From Oscillospiraceae bacterium (GTDB taxonomy: Bacteria; Bacillota; Clostridia; Oscillospirales; Ruminococcaceae), in contig WQXO01000002.1 in the NCBI GenBank assembly GCA_009784825.1, forward strand, positions 183,372-247,371: a DNA stretch of 64,000 nucleotides, given 5' to 3'. The notes under the pieces were generated by a model. It was not told the origin of the DNA. It saw only the letters and a program-made list of their open reading frames with translations, and searched no databases. The translations under genes and the position numbers were made by a program. Of the stretch, positions 7,224 through 16,019 are shown piece by piece (within the stretch, counting starts at the first letter, position 1; every line of letters starts with the position of its first letter).

Positions 7224-9428
7224 TTATTTCGATTTTTTCCCGAACAGCTTCGCCCAAAAGCCGTCGGAATTATCATCATCTTTTTCTTCCTCTTCTTCAA
7301 ATATATTCAGCAAAATGGGCTTCCCTGCTAAATCATCACCGCTCTCCTCCATGAGATAGGTGCGGGTATTCTTCGGCTTCACCACGCTGAACTCGCTTAA
7401 TTTATCGAGTTTTATTATCTCGCTTAACGTATCATTAACCTTCTCAATTAAACGGTTTTCACACCCCTCGAAATACATCTCGCTGTCGATGTTATACTCC
7501 TCAGCGGGGCTTCTCCCTGCGATTGCCCGCAAGTGAATTCCGGTTCTAAGCTCGGAGGTATACTCTAAATAATCGCACCAGACCTCGTTTACGGCAGAGA
7601 GAATTACCTCTTTTTGTAAAGCGTTCAATGCTTCTTCACCGAATTTCTTCACTGCCTTTTTATAATCCTGTGAGCCTTGCCAAATATCGGGTTGACGTTC
7701 CCCGGATAAATACTCTAACCGCTTACTGAAAATAATGTCCCTGTGCTTCTCCCCGATAATGGTGAATTTCAACAACCGCTTACGTTCCTCTAACAAATCC
7801 CCCTGCGATATTCGTTGAACCCGTTCAATTTCACGAACAACAACCCTGTCATCTATTATATCCTTGGTTGGGTCTGGAAACCGCCTGCCCCCGACTAACT
7901 TTTTCAACTCATGCTTGAGCATAATTTCATCGTCTAAAGCAACGAATAATTTCGTTTCACCGACATCGCCCTGCCGCCCGCACCGCCCGTTTAACTGTTC
8001 GTTCATGCGTGCATTTTCATAAATCTGCGTACCGATTATGAACAGCCCGCCCGCCTCAACAACCTCGTCACGGGTGGTTTCATCGAATGAACCTAACTTA
8101 ATATCAATGCCCCGCCCTGCCATATTAGTAGAAACGGTAACAGCCCCTAATGCCCCTGCGTTTTTAATAATTTCCGCTTCCATTTCATCATTCTTGGCGT
8201 TTAGAACCCGAACATTATCAATCCCCTCACCGTCTAACATCTTCGCTAAGTTTTCGCTCTCTTCAATCGTCGCCGTCCCAATTAAAACAGGCTGCTTCTT
8301 CTCATTAACACGCACAATCTCCCGAACAACAGCCTCCCATTTACTTTCACCGTCGTAGTATATTTCGGCAAGATGGTTGGTTCTGTTTGACGGGTTATGC
8401 GGTGCAATCGCCTCAATGTGAAGCCCGTACAATAACTCGAACTCTTCATCGGATTGCATAGCCGTGCCTGTCATTCCCGCAATATTTTTATACTGCCGTG
8501 CAAAATATTGAATGGGGATAATCCCCGTAACAACCCCTCTTTCGGTGACTTTCAACCCATGCTTGACTTCAACAGCTGATTGAAGTGCATCGGGCAGAAC
8601 TCGATTTTTCGCAATCCTCCCCGTAAGCGAATCGATTAATTGAATCTTGTTATCCTTTACAACATAATCCTTGTTTTCTTTAAGGAAAAACACAGCTTTT
8701 AAACAGGTGTTAATTACGATTAAAACATCGGTATTTTCCTCGTCATAAAGATTATCTAATTCAAAAAACTCCTCGGTTTTTACAATCCCGTCATCGGTTA
8801 AATAAACGGCATTCTCCCCGAAATCTATTTCATAATCATTCTCGTCTAATTTCTTAACAAACTCACATACCCGAACAACCTCGTCGCTGACATGTGCATC
8901 GACATCTCCTGCAATTACAAGGGGAATTCGTGCCTCATCAATCAGAACGCTGTCCGCCTCATCGAATATCGCAAAGTCATATCCGACATGCACTCTTTCC
9001 GAATCCTCATACACCATGAAGTCCCGCAGAAAATCGAACCCCGCCTCCTTCACCGTACAATAGACAACATCAGCATTTTTATAAGCCATTTGCCGTTCTT
9101 TGAAGGGGGTCTTCTCGGTAATCAGGGCGATACTCACATTCAATAAGTCATACAGCGGCTTCATCCAGTTATAGTCACGCTTTGCGAGGTAATCATTAAA
9201 GGTGAATATATGGACTTTCCGATTGTCTAATTTTAACAAATATGCGGCAAAAACCGCCGAAAGTGTCTTACCTTCGCCGGTTTTCATCTCGACAATTTTC
9301 CCGTCATACAAAGCAACCGCCGCAATTAATTGTTCGTCGAAAGGTGTCAACCCCAACGCTTTCTCGGAAGCCTCACAGCATTCTTTCAAAGCGGCTTCTA
9401 TTTTAAATCCGTATTCTTTTAAATTCAT
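7224..9428 (-). CDS. SecA-like preprotein translocase ATPase (short, SecA2-type)
   Basis: A 734-residue DEAD-like motor with the SecA core. The Walker A motif MKTGEGKT is at 48-55 and Walker B DEAD at 155-158, followed by 'VLIDEARIPLVIAG'. Later come 'GMTGTA', 'TNMAGRGIDIKLG' and 'GRCGRQGD'. It starts about 30-40 residues short of canonical SecA, and after the scaffold region it ends in an acidic tail without the C-x-C-x8-C-[HC] zinc motif. This suggests an accessory (SecA2-type) paralogue rather than the housekeeping SecA. No accessory SecY lies nearby. Its ATG overlaps the upstream small Cys-motif gene (ATGA). Confidence 0.85.
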   Translation of the reverse strand: MNLKEYGFKIEAALKECCEASEKALGLTPFDEQLIAAVALYDGKIVEMKTGEGKTLSAVFAAYLLKLDNRKVHIFTFNDYLAKRDYNWMKPLYDLLNVSIALITEKTPFKERQMAYKNADVVYCTVKEAGFDFLRDFMVYEDSERVHVGYDFAIFDEADSVLIDEARIPLVIAGDVDAHVSDEVVRVCEFVKKLDENDYEIDFGENAVYLTDDGIVKTEEFFELDNLYDEENTDVLIVINTCLKAVFFLKENKDYVVKDNKIQLIDSLTGRIAKNRVLPDALQSAVEVKHGLKVTERGVVTGIIPIQYFARQYKNIAGMTGTAMQSDEEFELLYGLHIEAIAPHNPSNRTNHLAEIYYDGESKWEAVVREIVRVNEKKQPVLIGTATIEESENLAKMLDGEGIDNVRVLNAKNDEMEAEIIKNAGALGAVTVSTNMAGRGIDIKLGSFDETTRDEVVEAGGLFIIGTQIYENARMNEQLNGRCGRQGDVGETKLFVALDDEIMLKHELKKLVGGRRFPDPTKDIIDDRVVVREIERVQRISQGDLLEERKRLLKFTIIGEKHRDIIFSKRLEYLSGERQPDIWQGSQDYKKAVKKFGEEALNALQKEVILSAVNEVWCDYLEYTSELRTGIHLRAIAGRSPAEEYNIDSEMYFEGCENRLIEKVNDTLSEIIKLDKLSEFSVVKPKNTRTYLMEESGDDLAGKPILLNIFEEEEEKDDDNSDGFWAKLFGKKSK

Positions 9429-9838
9429 CTGTCACTACCGGGTTCACATTCGTCGGCGTCTATAATATCAATGTCGAATTCGATTAAAGCACCGCAATTC
9501 GGGCAATTCACCGAACCGTCCTCCAGCATACTCATATCAACAGAAACGGTATTCCCGCAGCCACGGCAGGCTATTTCATATAAATCGTCGTCATCAAAGT
9601 CATAATCGCCGAAATCGCCGCCATAAACCTCGTCCTCCAAGTCATACACACTTTCTTCAATATCGCCGACAATTTCAGCCATATCGTCTAAAGTGTCGTC
9701 AATGTCTTCTAACTCTAATGCAACCTCTTTAAGAACATCGAGCATGGCTAATATAACCTTACCCTCATTGGTGGAATCATCAATTTTCATTCCGTCGGTC
9801 AAGCCCTTGATGTAGGCTACTTTTTCAGAAATAGTCAT
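9425..9838 (-). CDS. CD1247-type acidic protein with CxxC zinc-ribbon
   Basis: A 137-residue acidic protein. The N-terminus ('MTISEKVAYIKGLTDGM') and a Glu/Asp-rich helical middle are followed by a C-terminal zinc-ribbon with two CxxC pairs (CRGCG and CPNCG). From memory this matches the conserved Clostridia family named after the CD1247 N-terminal domain, often found near efp. A strong AAGGAG site precedes the start. The overlap with the SecA-like gene suggests coupled expression; a role in secretion is only a guess. Confidence 0.75.
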   Translation of the reverse strand: MTISEKVAYIKGLTDGMKIDDSTNEGKVILAMLDVLKEVALELEDIDDTLDDMAEIVGDIEESVYDLEDEVYGGDFGDYDFDDDDLYEIACRGCGNTVSVDMSMLEDGSVNCPNCGALIEFDIDIIDADECEPGSDR

Positions 9839-9850
9839 TTTTTTCTCCTT

Positions 9851-9982
9851 TTATTTTTTCAATAATGTTTCGAGATACTCCTCTAATTGTTCGAGTGTCT
9901 GAAATTCTTTTAAAGCTAAGAGAATTTGATTAATTGTCAATTCTCTCGCTAACTTTTCGATAGTTTCGGCAGTGTTCGGCAT
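9851..9982 (-). CDS. Small hypothetical protein (43 aa)
   Basis: A short frame between efp and the CD1247-type gene. It has a perfect GGAGG ribosome-binding site about 7 nt before ATG. The product is MPNTAETIEKLA..., 43 residues, predicted as two amphipathic helices with Leu/Glu/Lys composition and no Cys. Strict spacing (21 bp from efp, 12 bp to the next gene) supports a real gene. Function unknown; a small coiled-coil partner protein is possible. Confidence 0.65.
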   Translation of the reverse strand: MPNTAETIEKLARELTINQILLALKEFQTLEQLEEYLETLLKK

Positions 9983-10003
9983 AATAATATCCTCCTTATT
10001 TAA

Positions 10004-10567
10004 TTACTTGTTCGCTCTTTCCATATACTCACCGGTGCGGGTATCAATCCGAATAATCTCGTTCGGCTCGATGAACAGCGGCACTTTAACAACCGCCCCT
10101 GTTTCGAGTGTTGCAGGCTTAAGCGTATTAGTTGCGGTATCGCCTTTAAATCCCGGGTCGGTCTCAACAATTTCTAATTCCACAAAATTAGGCGGCTCAA
10201 CCCCGAAAACCTTACCTTTATACGAAAGAACCTTACAAACCATGTCCTCTTTCACGAATTTAAAGCTGTCGGACAATTCCGATTTATTAATGGGAACCTG
10301 CTCATAGGTCTCACAATCCATAAAATAAAACAACTCACCATCCGCATAGGAATAGGTCATGTCACGCCGTTCTACAAAAGCACTCTCGAACTTCGCAGTG
10401 GGGTTATACGATTTTTCAACCACTGAACCGGTAATGACGTTGCGTACCTTCGTTCGCACGAACGCCGCACCTTTCCCCGGTTTAACGTGCTGGAACTCGA
10501 CAACCTGCATTACGTTTCCGTCCTCCTCAAAGGTTACGCCATTCCTAAAATCACCTGCATTAATCAT
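10004..10567 (-). CDS. efp: Elongation factor P
   Basis: A 187-residue EF-P, which binds between the P and E sites of the ribosome and relieves stalling at polyproline. It starts '[17 protein letters not shown]'. The conserved tip lysine is K32 in KPGKGAAF, the residue modified in other bacteria. The C-terminal '[23 protein letters not shown]' is typical. Position in a minus-strand run with an M24 peptidase and aroQ is standard for Firmicutes. Confidence 0.97.
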   Translation of the reverse strand: MINAGDFRNGVTFEEDGNVMQVVEFQHVKPGKGAAFVRTKVRNVITGSVVEKSYNPTAKFESAFVERRDMTYSYADGELFYFMDCETYEQVPINKSELSDSFKFVKEDMVCKVLSYKGKVFGVEPPNFVELEIVETDPGFKGDTATNTLKPATLETGAVVKVPLFIEPNEIIRIDTRTGEYMERANK

Positions 10568-10597
10568 AATTTATCATTCCTCTCTTATGCCTCAAAC

Positions 10598-10738
10598 TTA
10601 AGGTCTTTTTAATTCAGCCTCAATTTCTTTTATCAGCTTTTTTAACTTTTCATTATTAGGACTCACTGCCAATGCTTCTTTTAAATTACTTAACAACCGT
10701 GCTTGATATGAGTCGAACTGTCTGTCGGTCATACCCAT
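10598..10738 (-). CDS. Small hypothetical protein (46 aa)
   Basis: A short frame between the M24 peptidase gene and efp. AAAGGTGGTGGG precedes the ATG at good distance. The product (MGMTDRQFDSYQ..., 46 residues) is a single predicted amphipathic helix pair rich in Leu/Lys/Glu. A second ATG two codons on could be the start. It sits inside the operon, which supports expression. The family is not recognised. Confidence 0.6.
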   Translation of the reverse strand: MGMTDRQFDSYQARLLSNLKEALAVSPNNEKLKKLIKEIEAELKRP

Positions 10739-10814
10739 TATTCCCACCACCTTTCTCATATACATATATTCTACAATATTTCATAAAAAAATGCAAGTCT
10801 TTTACCAAATTATT

Positions 10815-11882
10815 TCACACTTGTATCAACGTCTTAGGAGTCTTGGTCAGATTAACACAGCCGTTCTTGGTCACCACAATCATATCCTCAATGCGAACCC
10901 CGAACTTATGCGGAATATACACACCCGGCTCCACGGTGAACACCATATTCTCCCTCAAGGTAGCGTCCGCCTTAGAAGAAATGGTGGGTGTTTCATGAAC
11001 CTCCAACCCAACCCCGTGACCCAGCCCATGCCCGAAATACGATTCATACCCCCATGCTTCTAACGTAGAGCGTGCCACATTGTCGAGTAGCTTCCCGGTA
11101 ATATCCGGGCGGACTGCCTTAAGAACATCGGTATTCGCCGACCACACAGCGTCATAGACCCGCTTCATCGCCTCAGTAGGATTACCGATTACGACAGTCC
11201 TCGTCATATCCGAATGATACCCGTCAACCACCGCTCCAAAGTCGATAATGATGAACTCTCCCTCCACTAATTCCTTACTCGTAGGCGACGAATGAGGAAC
11301 AGCAGAATTCTTTCCGGAGGCGGCGATAATCGGGAAAGCCTCACCGTCCGAGCCCAATTCCGACATATAATAATTCAGCACCGCCGCGACCTGCTTTTCA
11401 GTAATCCCGGGACGCAGCTTAGTCAACAGCTTCGAGAAAGCCCGCTCGGCAATTCTTTGAGCCGCTTCGATTTTACTTAGCTCGTCGGAGGTTTTTATCA
11501 TGCGTTTTTTCACAATCAAATCCGACAGCCAATTCGAGGTATCAAACTCTATATGCGAGAACATTTCTTTATACTTTTCTAACCCCGCTAAGGTCATGGT
11601 CTGGTTCTCAACAGACACAGTGTCAATGCGGTGCTTGATGAATATATAGTCGAGCTGTTCCTTAACGTCCTTCAACAAAACGACCTTGTACCCGTGAACC
11701 ATCTCAACCGCCTTATCATAATAGCGTGAGTCGGTCAAGAAATACTTTCTGTCCTTAGTAATAACAATAATCCCCGACGACGAATTAAACCCCGTTATAT
11801 AACGGCGGTTAACCTGTGAAGTCACGAGGGCGGCTTGTCTGCTGTCAGTCAGCGAGCTTGTAATTAATTCTGCAATTTTCAT
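10815..11882 (-). CDS. Xaa-Pro aminopeptidase/dipeptidase (M24B family)
   Basis: A 355-residue pita-bread metallopeptidase. The N-terminal creatinase-like domain ('RQAALVTSQVNRRYITGF') is followed by the catalytic domain. Its metal ligands are visible as 'IIDFGAVVDGYHSDMTRT' (two Asp), 'GHGLGHGVGLEVHE' (His), 'FTVEPGVY' (Glu) and 'GVRIED' (Glu). It removes residues before proline. The start is placed at 11882, where ATGA overlaps the aroQ stop; a longer frame exists but lies within aroQ. Confidence 0.93.
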   Translation of the reverse strand: MKIAELITSSLTDSRQAALVTSQVNRRYITGFNSSSGIIVITKDRKYFLTDSRYYDKAVEMVHGYKVVLLKDVKEQLDYIFIKHRIDTVSVENQTMTLAGLEKYKEMFSHIEFDTSNWLSDLIVKKRMIKTSDELSKIEAAQRIAERAFSKLLTKLRPGITEKQVAAVLNYYMSELGSDGEAFPIIAASGKNSAVPHSSPTSKELVEGEFIIIDFGAVVDGYHSDMTRTVVIGNPTEAMKRVYDAVWSANTDVLKAVRPDITGKLLDNVARSTLEAWGYESYFGHGLGHGVGLEVHETPTISSKADATLRENMVFTVEPGVYIPHKFGVRIEDMIVVTKNGCVNLTKTPKTLIQV

Positions 11883-12307
11883 AAAATATCTTTCAAGGCA
11901 TGTAACGCCAAAACATAACTTGTTTTCCCAAATCCCGCAATCGTACCCCTGCACACCGACGCAATTACAGAAATCTGGCGAAAATCCTCCCGTGCGTGTA
12001 CATTCGACAAATGCACCTCAATAACAGGCTTTCTTATTGCTTTAATGGCGTCTCTAATGGCATAACTATAATGGGTATACGCCCCCGCATTAAGAACAAC
12101 ACCGTCAGCATTCTCACAAGCCTCGTGGAGCTTTTCGATAATATCACCCTCATGGTTCAACTGGAAAAACTCACAGTCCAAGCCTAATTCTGCCGCTTCC
12201 TCGGTAATGGCGTTGTTAATAGAATCAAGCATATCAGTCCCGTAAATATCCGGCTCACGCTTACCGAGAAGGTTGAGATTTGCCCCGTTAATGATGTAGA
12301 TTTTCAT
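11879..12307 (-). CDS. aroQ: 3-dehydroquinate dehydratase, type II
   Basis: A 142-residue enzyme that removes water from 3-dehydroquinate in the shikimate pathway. 'IINGANLNLLGKREPDIYG' at the N-terminus carries the catalytic Arg17 and Tyr22 equivalents. 'VLNAGAYTHYSYAIRDAI' and 'EVHLSNVHARE' complete the active site. Length and motifs are normal. It overlaps the M24 peptidase gene (ATGA) and the upstream TIM-barrel gene by four bases. Confidence 0.97.
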   Translation of the reverse strand: MKIYIINGANLNLLGKREPDIYGTDMLDSINNAITEEAAELGLDCEFFQLNHEGDIIEKLHEACENADGVVLNAGAYTHYSYAIRDAIKAIRKPVIEVHLSNVHAREDFRQISVIASVCRGTIAGFGKTSYVLALHALKDIL

Positions 12308-13131
12308 AACAATATCCCCCTATAATATTTTAGCATTTGTGATGCGTCCTCACTTTGTGTGCCGTCCGATTCACATACTATAAACGGCTCAAGATTACGT
12401 CTGACTATTTCATCAATAAGCGGCTCATATTCCGGACCAAACTGCCGGTTCTCGAATGTCAAATGCCGTTTTTCACCACCGGTGGTGAACTCAATTTTGC
12501 TGAAATGTATATGAATTTTACGTAATCGCTCATTCCCTAACTTGTCCGCTATTTCATCGAAAACACCCGCATAATCGACACTTCCGGAATTGCGTGCGTA
12601 CACATGCCCGAAATCCACACAAGGCAGCATTCGTTCATCTAATTTGCATAACTCAACTACTTCTGTAACTGTGCCTAATTGATTAATCTTGCCCATGGTT
12701 TCCGGGCAAATCATAATGTCATAAAACCCGTTTTCGTCCATAACCTGCCGTGCTTTTTTTAATGTTTCGAGTGCATACCCCAAAGCAACGTCACGGCTAA
12801 TCTTCGCACATGAGCCGGAATGAACGATAATTCTGTCTGCTCCTAATTTGCACGCCGCCTCAGCCGATTGAAGAATATACTGTATACTTTTAATTCTCGT
12901 TGCTTCCTCAACAGAAGAAATCGAAATAAAATACGGTGCATGAAGGCTTAATTTAATCCCACGGTCAACGGCAAAAAACTCATAAGCTTCCTCAGATATA
13001 TTTACCCCTCTGCCGCACTCGAACTCGAACCCGTTTAACCCGAATTCCGCTAAATATGCGGGCAATTCTATGGGGAATTTCCGCCTGCCGAAGCTGTCGG
13101 CTTTCCCGCCCGGTGCGAACACAATAGGCAT
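12304..13131 (-). CDS. TIM-barrel protein of the AP endonuclease 2 / sugar isomerase superfamily
   Basis: A 275-residue protein resembling endonuclease IV and xylose isomerase-like barrels. 'LSLHAPYFISISS', 'RIIVHSGS', 'ICPETMGK' and 'CVDFGHVYARN' are the strand ends carrying His/Glu/Asp metal ligands, and 'HIHFSKIEF' follows. Conserved single copies sit next to aroQ in Clostridia. Whether it cuts abasic DNA or acts on a sugar is unclear. The start at 13131 is chosen because AGGAGTG precedes it; a longer GTG-started frame would run into a palindrome. Confidence 0.8.
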   Translation of the reverse strand: MPIVFAPGGKADSFGRRKFPIELPAYLAEFGLNGFEFECGRGVNISEEAYEFFAVDRGIKLSLHAPYFISISSVEEATRIKSIQYILQSAEAACKLGADRIIVHSGSCAKISRDVALGYALETLKKARQVMDENGFYDIMICPETMGKINQLGTVTEVVELCKLDERMLPCVDFGHVYARNSGSVDYAGVFDEIADKLGNERLRKIHIHFSKIEFTTGGEKRHLTFENRQFGPEYEPLIDEIVRRNLEPFIVCESDGTQSEDASQMLKYYRGILL

Positions 13132-13151
13132 AATTTCACTCCTACTCACGT

Positions 13152-13167
13152 ACACGATATATCGTGT
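13152..13167. repeat. Short palindrome ACACGATATATCGTGT
   Basis: A perfect 16-bp palindrome followed by CCCTAC. It fits the GTAGGG...CCCTAC short palindrome family seen elsewhere in the window, with a different inner sequence. It lies between yqeG and the TIM-barrel gene on the minus strand. Confidence 0.6.
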
Positions 13168-13169
13168 CC

Positions 13170-13658
13170 CTACAGTTTCGTAAAATCCCGCTCAAACACA
13201 ACACTTTCGATTTTTCTTTTAAGTCTGAACGTCCACTTATCCTCTAAATGAAACGGCTCAACTAAAACAGTACGAATCCCGCAATAATTCCCCCCGATAA
13301 TGTCGGTGAAAATCTGGTCACCCACCACAGCAAGGTTAAACCTCGATAAATTAAGCGACCTTGCCGCCTTATAAATCCCGAACGGGAGCGGCTTGCACCC
13401 GAACGAAATAAAATCCAGGCCCAATTCCTCAGCTAAGGGAGCAACCCGTTTAGCAGAATTATTCGACACCACAATCATCTTAATCTTGAGGAATCGCATT
13501 TCGTCCAACCATTCGATAACGCCCTCCTCCGCCTTTGGGTTATCGTGCATGGAAAGGGTATTATCAAGGTCAAGAATCAACCCGTGGATATTATTTTTAT
13601 ACAAGAACACTTCATCTATTTGAAAAACGCTCTCTAACCAAAATGTCGGTTTAAACAT
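13170..13658 (-). CDS. yqeG: YqeG family HAD IIIA-type phosphatase
   Basis: A 162-residue HAD phosphatase. The nucleophile motif is 'GLILDLDNTLSMHD', motif II is 'IVVSNNS' and motif III/IV is 'VGDQIFTDIIGGNYCG'. Substrate in bacteria is uncertain; a relative in eukaryotes is a phosphatidylglycerophosphate phosphatase. Position with aroQ is standard for Firmicutes. The C-terminus is rich in basic residues. Confidence 0.92.
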   Translation of the reverse strand: MFKPTFWLESVFQIDEVFLYKNNIHGLILDLDNTLSMHDNPKAEEGVIEWLDEMRFLKIKMIVVSNNSAKRVAPLAEELGLDFISFGCKPLPFGIYKAARSLNLSRFNLAVVGDQIFTDIIGGNYCGIRTVLVEPFHLEDKWTFRLKRKIESVVFERDFTKL

Positions 13659-13674
13659 ATGTCTCTCCTAAAAC

Positions 13675-13712
13675 GTAGGGGCGACCCCGTTTAATCAGGA
13701 ATCGCCCGTATA
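13675..13712. repeat. Degenerate GTAGGGGCGA palindromic element
   Basis: GTAGGGGCGACC on the left and TCGCCCGTAT on the right form an imperfect inverted repeat between rpsU and yqeG. It belongs to the same family as the elements at 18897 and 28096, and its arms have decayed. Confidence 0.6.
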
Positions 13713-13718
13713 GAAATC

Positions 13719-13895
13719 CTATTTGAACTTACGCTTACGAGCCGCTTCGGACTTTTTCTTCCGCTTGACCGAGGGCTTCTCGTAATGCTCCCTCTTGCGG
13801 ACCTCGGCAAGAACACCATCTCTGGCACACGACCGCTTAAAGCGTTTCAGTGCTGTCTCCAAAGACTCGTTTTTCCCAAGTCTGACTTCCGCCAT
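13719..13895 (-). CDS. rpsU: 30S ribosomal protein S21
   Basis: A 58-residue basic protein ([19 protein letters not shown]...) that ends in a run of Lys and Arg, the standard bS21 form. It joins the 30S platform near the anti-Shine-Dalgarno end of 16S rRNA. A strong AAGGGAGGGA ribosome-binding site and a clear sigma-A promoter precede it. Confidence 0.96.
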   Translation of the reverse strand: MAEVRLGKNESLETALKRFKRSCARDGVLAEVRKREHYEKPSVKRKKKSEAARKRKFK

Positions 13896-13948
13896 CTGTT
13901 TCCCTCCCTTACCCCGGGTTTATTTTTTATTAATATGAATACTAAAAC

Positions 13949-13977
13949 AGTATACTATATATTCCACCTCTTGTCAA
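13949..13977 (-). promoter_or_regulatory. Sigma-A promoter of rpsU
   Basis: On the minus strand TTGACA (13977-13972), a 17-bp spacer and TATACT (13954-13949) lie about 55 bp before the rpsU start. The -35 box is a perfect consensus. Confidence 0.75.
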
Positions 13978-14210
13978 TACATAAATTGAAAATTCTGAAA
14001 ATTTTCACAAATAAATCACATGACCCGATTTTTTACAAATATTTCCCAATAAATAATAGTGTTTTTATTTTCCAATAAACACAATATATAGTAAATTTTA
14101 ATCATGTCATTATGGCGTTATTTCCCGGCGAATGAAGTTATTATTTATGGAAAAGAATTCCACTCCCCCTGCTCACAGAAAGGGAAAAACCCACTCGACA
14201 TTTTCCGACA
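13978..14210. other. AT-rich intergenic stretch
   Basis: Between the rpsU promoter and the rsfS terminator there is no credible coding frame. The DNA is very AT-rich with a few homopolymer runs. Nothing else was recognised. Confidence 0.6.
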
Positions 14211-14246
14211 ACAAAAAGGAAATAATCATTTTGCATGATTATTTCC
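14211..14246 (-). terminator. Rho-independent terminator after rsfS
   Basis: A perfect 12-bp stem (14218-14229 with 14235-14246) and 5-nt loop is followed on the minus strand by TTTTTGTTG. It lies about 45 bp after the rsfS stop and ends the rdgB-yhbY-nadD-yqeK-rsfS run. Confidence 0.8.
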
Positions 14247-14289
14247 CGTGAAATATATAATTCGCTAAAAATAAATACACATGACGTGA

Positions 14290-14643
14290 TTATTTTAAAA
14301 ACACGCTGATGTCAATTTCTTCCCCGTCCTGCCACAATCTCTCAAGGTCATAGAACTCTCTTGTCTCTTTGTAAAAAATGTGGATAATCACATCGATATA
14401 ATCTAACACAATCCAATCCGCCCCGTTATACCCCTCAGTGCGTCTCGGAGCAGTCCCGGACAGCGATAGCTTATGCTCGACCTCGTCAGCCAACGCCTTA
14501 ACCTGTGTAGAGCTTGTCCCTGTCGCAAGGACGAAATAGTTAGCAATCACCGATATATCGGCGATTTTGATGACCTTAATGTCGTGCCCCTTCTTATCGT
14601 CAAGTGTCTTAACCGCAACTGCCAAAATTTCATTATCTGTCAT
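14290..14643 (-). CDS. rsfS: Ribosome silencing factor
   Basis: A 117-residue RsfS (Iojap/DUF143), which binds ribosomal protein L14 and blocks subunit joining during starvation. 'ADISVIANYFVLATGTSSTQVKALAD' (residues about 26-51) and 'GYNGADWIVLDYIDVIIHIF' (about 89-) are family hallmarks. The order nadD-yqeK-rsfS is standard in Firmicutes. It overlaps yqeK by four bases. Confidence 0.96.
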   Translation of the reverse strand: MTDNEILAVAVKTLDDKKGHDIKVIKIADISVIANYFVLATGTSSTQVKALADEVEHKLSLSGTAPRRTEGYNGADWIVLDYIDVIIHIFYKETREFYDLERLWQDGEEIDISVFLK

Positions 14644-15209
14644 ATTTTTTCTCCTTTATACTTATTGTTGAAATAATTATACGCTTGTAATGTAAACACC
14701 GGAATCTGACCGTCTTTCCTGAGAGTTTCGCAAATACCCCACTTCAAAGCCATATACATTGCGTAATCTAAATCGGAAAAAGAATACTCTCTGTATATTT
14801 CCACGTCATAGAAAACCCGGTCAACCGACACCAAATCCCCCAAATAAACAATTTTCTCCAAAATGGACATTCCGCCCCTGCCGACGGTGTGAAACCTAAT
14901 TGAATTTATAATGTCGCTGTCTTTTATATGAAGCTCATCACGCACATAGACGGCAGCGGCTATTCCGTGCCACAGAGCGGGGGTGACCAATTCAATCGAA
15001 TCCGGCTGAAGCCCGGAGCTCTCGACAATTCCACACATTTCCTCCATAGGCAGTTCTTTCATAACGTCGTGCAGCATTCCCGCAATATACGCTTTTTCAC
15101 AGTCACAGCCGTGCTTTTTCGCTAATTGCACACACATGTCAGCCACATTCACACTATGGTTATACCGCTTGTCCCGTAACTTCTCTCTCACTATTTTCTC
15201 ATAATTCAT
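14640..15209 (-). CDS. yqeK: HD domain protein YqeK (Ap4A hydrolase, symmetrical)
   Basis: A 189-residue HD-superfamily protein. H18 and H47-D48 (in 'AGMLHDVMKE') are the HD metal ligands, with a further His in 'ALWHGIAAA'. YqeK proteins split diadenosine tetraphosphate into two ADP and have been characterised in Firmicutes. It lies between nadD and rsfS as usual and overlaps nadD by 11 bases. Confidence 0.94.
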   Translation of the reverse strand: MNYEKIVREKLRDKRYNHSVNVADMCVQLAKKHGCDCEKAYIAGMLHDVMKELPMEEMCGIVESSGLQPDSIELVTPALWHGIAAAVYVRDELHIKDSDIINSIRFHTVGRGGMSILEKIVYLGDLVSVDRVFYDVEIYREYSFSDLDYAMYMALKWGICETLRKDGQIPVFTLQAYNYFNNKYKGEKI

Positions 15210-15717
15210 ACAAACCTCTCTGCTTTATATAGTCATATACCGCCTCGGGTAACAGGTGCTTATGTTTTTCTAAGTCCGCTCTGATTTCGGTAGACGATAC
15301 CGGAACAATACTTCGTGAGGTTGGCACAACCCTGCACAACTTCAATATTTCCTCATGGTCTTTCCAAGTATCAAAGCTGTCCATCATATCCGAGCCGATT
15401 AACAGATAAAACTCGTCGTCGGGATATATTTCACAAAGCTCCCGAAGTGTATCAATCATATAACTTTTTCCCGGGCGGCTTTCAATATCGCTAATTTCAT
15501 AATCGGGGAAGGCTAACCCTGCCATCTTTAGCCTGTCCGAAAACGCTGTAGCCGAAGCCGCCTTATGGGGCGAAGTCCCGGTAGGGATTACAATAACCTT
15601 GTCTAAAGCCAATTCCCGCATAACAGAATTAACTAAATTAACATGCCCGTTATGGGGTGGGTCGAAAGCTCCGCCGAAGATTCCGATTTTTTTATGGATT
15701 TTCATATGGTTGTTCAT
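15199..15717 (-). CDS. nadD: Nicotinate-nucleotide adenylyltransferase
   Basis: A 172-residue NadD that adenylates nicotinate mononucleotide in NAD synthesis. 'GIFGGAFDPPHNGH' holds the HxGH nucleotide-binding motif and 'PVSSTEIRADL' the ISSTxxR motif. It is somewhat shorter than the usual 190-200 residues. The start at 15717 gives an ATGA overlap with yhbY; an alternative ATG lies four codons inside. Confidence 0.94.
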   Translation of the reverse strand: MNNHMKIHKKIGIFGGAFDPPHNGHVNLVNSVMRELALDKVIVIPTGTSPHKAASATAFSDRLKMAGLAFPDYEISDIESRPGKSYMIDTLRELCEIYPDDEFYLLIGSDMMDSFDTWKDHEEILKLCRVVPTSRSIVPVSSTEIRADLEKHKHLLPEAVYDYIKQRGLYEL

Positions 15718-16019
15718 ATACTGATTTTTCTTTTATCGGGGTCTGGATTTTGTTTAAACAAAACGAACCTCGTCCCGATTACCTGTACTATTTCGGAATT
15801 GGTCTTCTCGCTTAATTCAACTGCCGCATCTTTGGCGGAATATTCCGAATTGTTCAGCACTCTGAGTTTAATCAGCTCCCGTGCCGCAAGTGCGTCATTG
15901 ACTTGTTTAACAAGGTTCTCACTGATTTCGGAGCTTTTCCCGATTTGGAATATAGTATCATAACTGTTGGCAATCCCCCTGAGAGCCGCCCGCTGTTTAC
16001 TTGTGATATTACTGCTCAT
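15714..16019 (-). CDS. yhbY: YhbY family RNA-binding protein (CRM domain)
   Basis: A 101-residue CRM-domain protein; YhbY associates with pre-50S particles. 'LTSKQRAALRGIAN'-type start (here 'ITSKQRAALRGIAN') and 'IGTRFVLFKQN' near the end are diagnostic. It overlaps nadD (4 bp) and rdgB (11 bp). Confidence 0.93.
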   Translation of the reverse strand: MSSNITSKQRAALRGIANSYDTIFQIGKSSEISENLVKQVNDALAARELIKLRVLNNSEYSAKDAAVELSEKTNSEIVQVIGTRFVLFKQNPDPDKRKISI

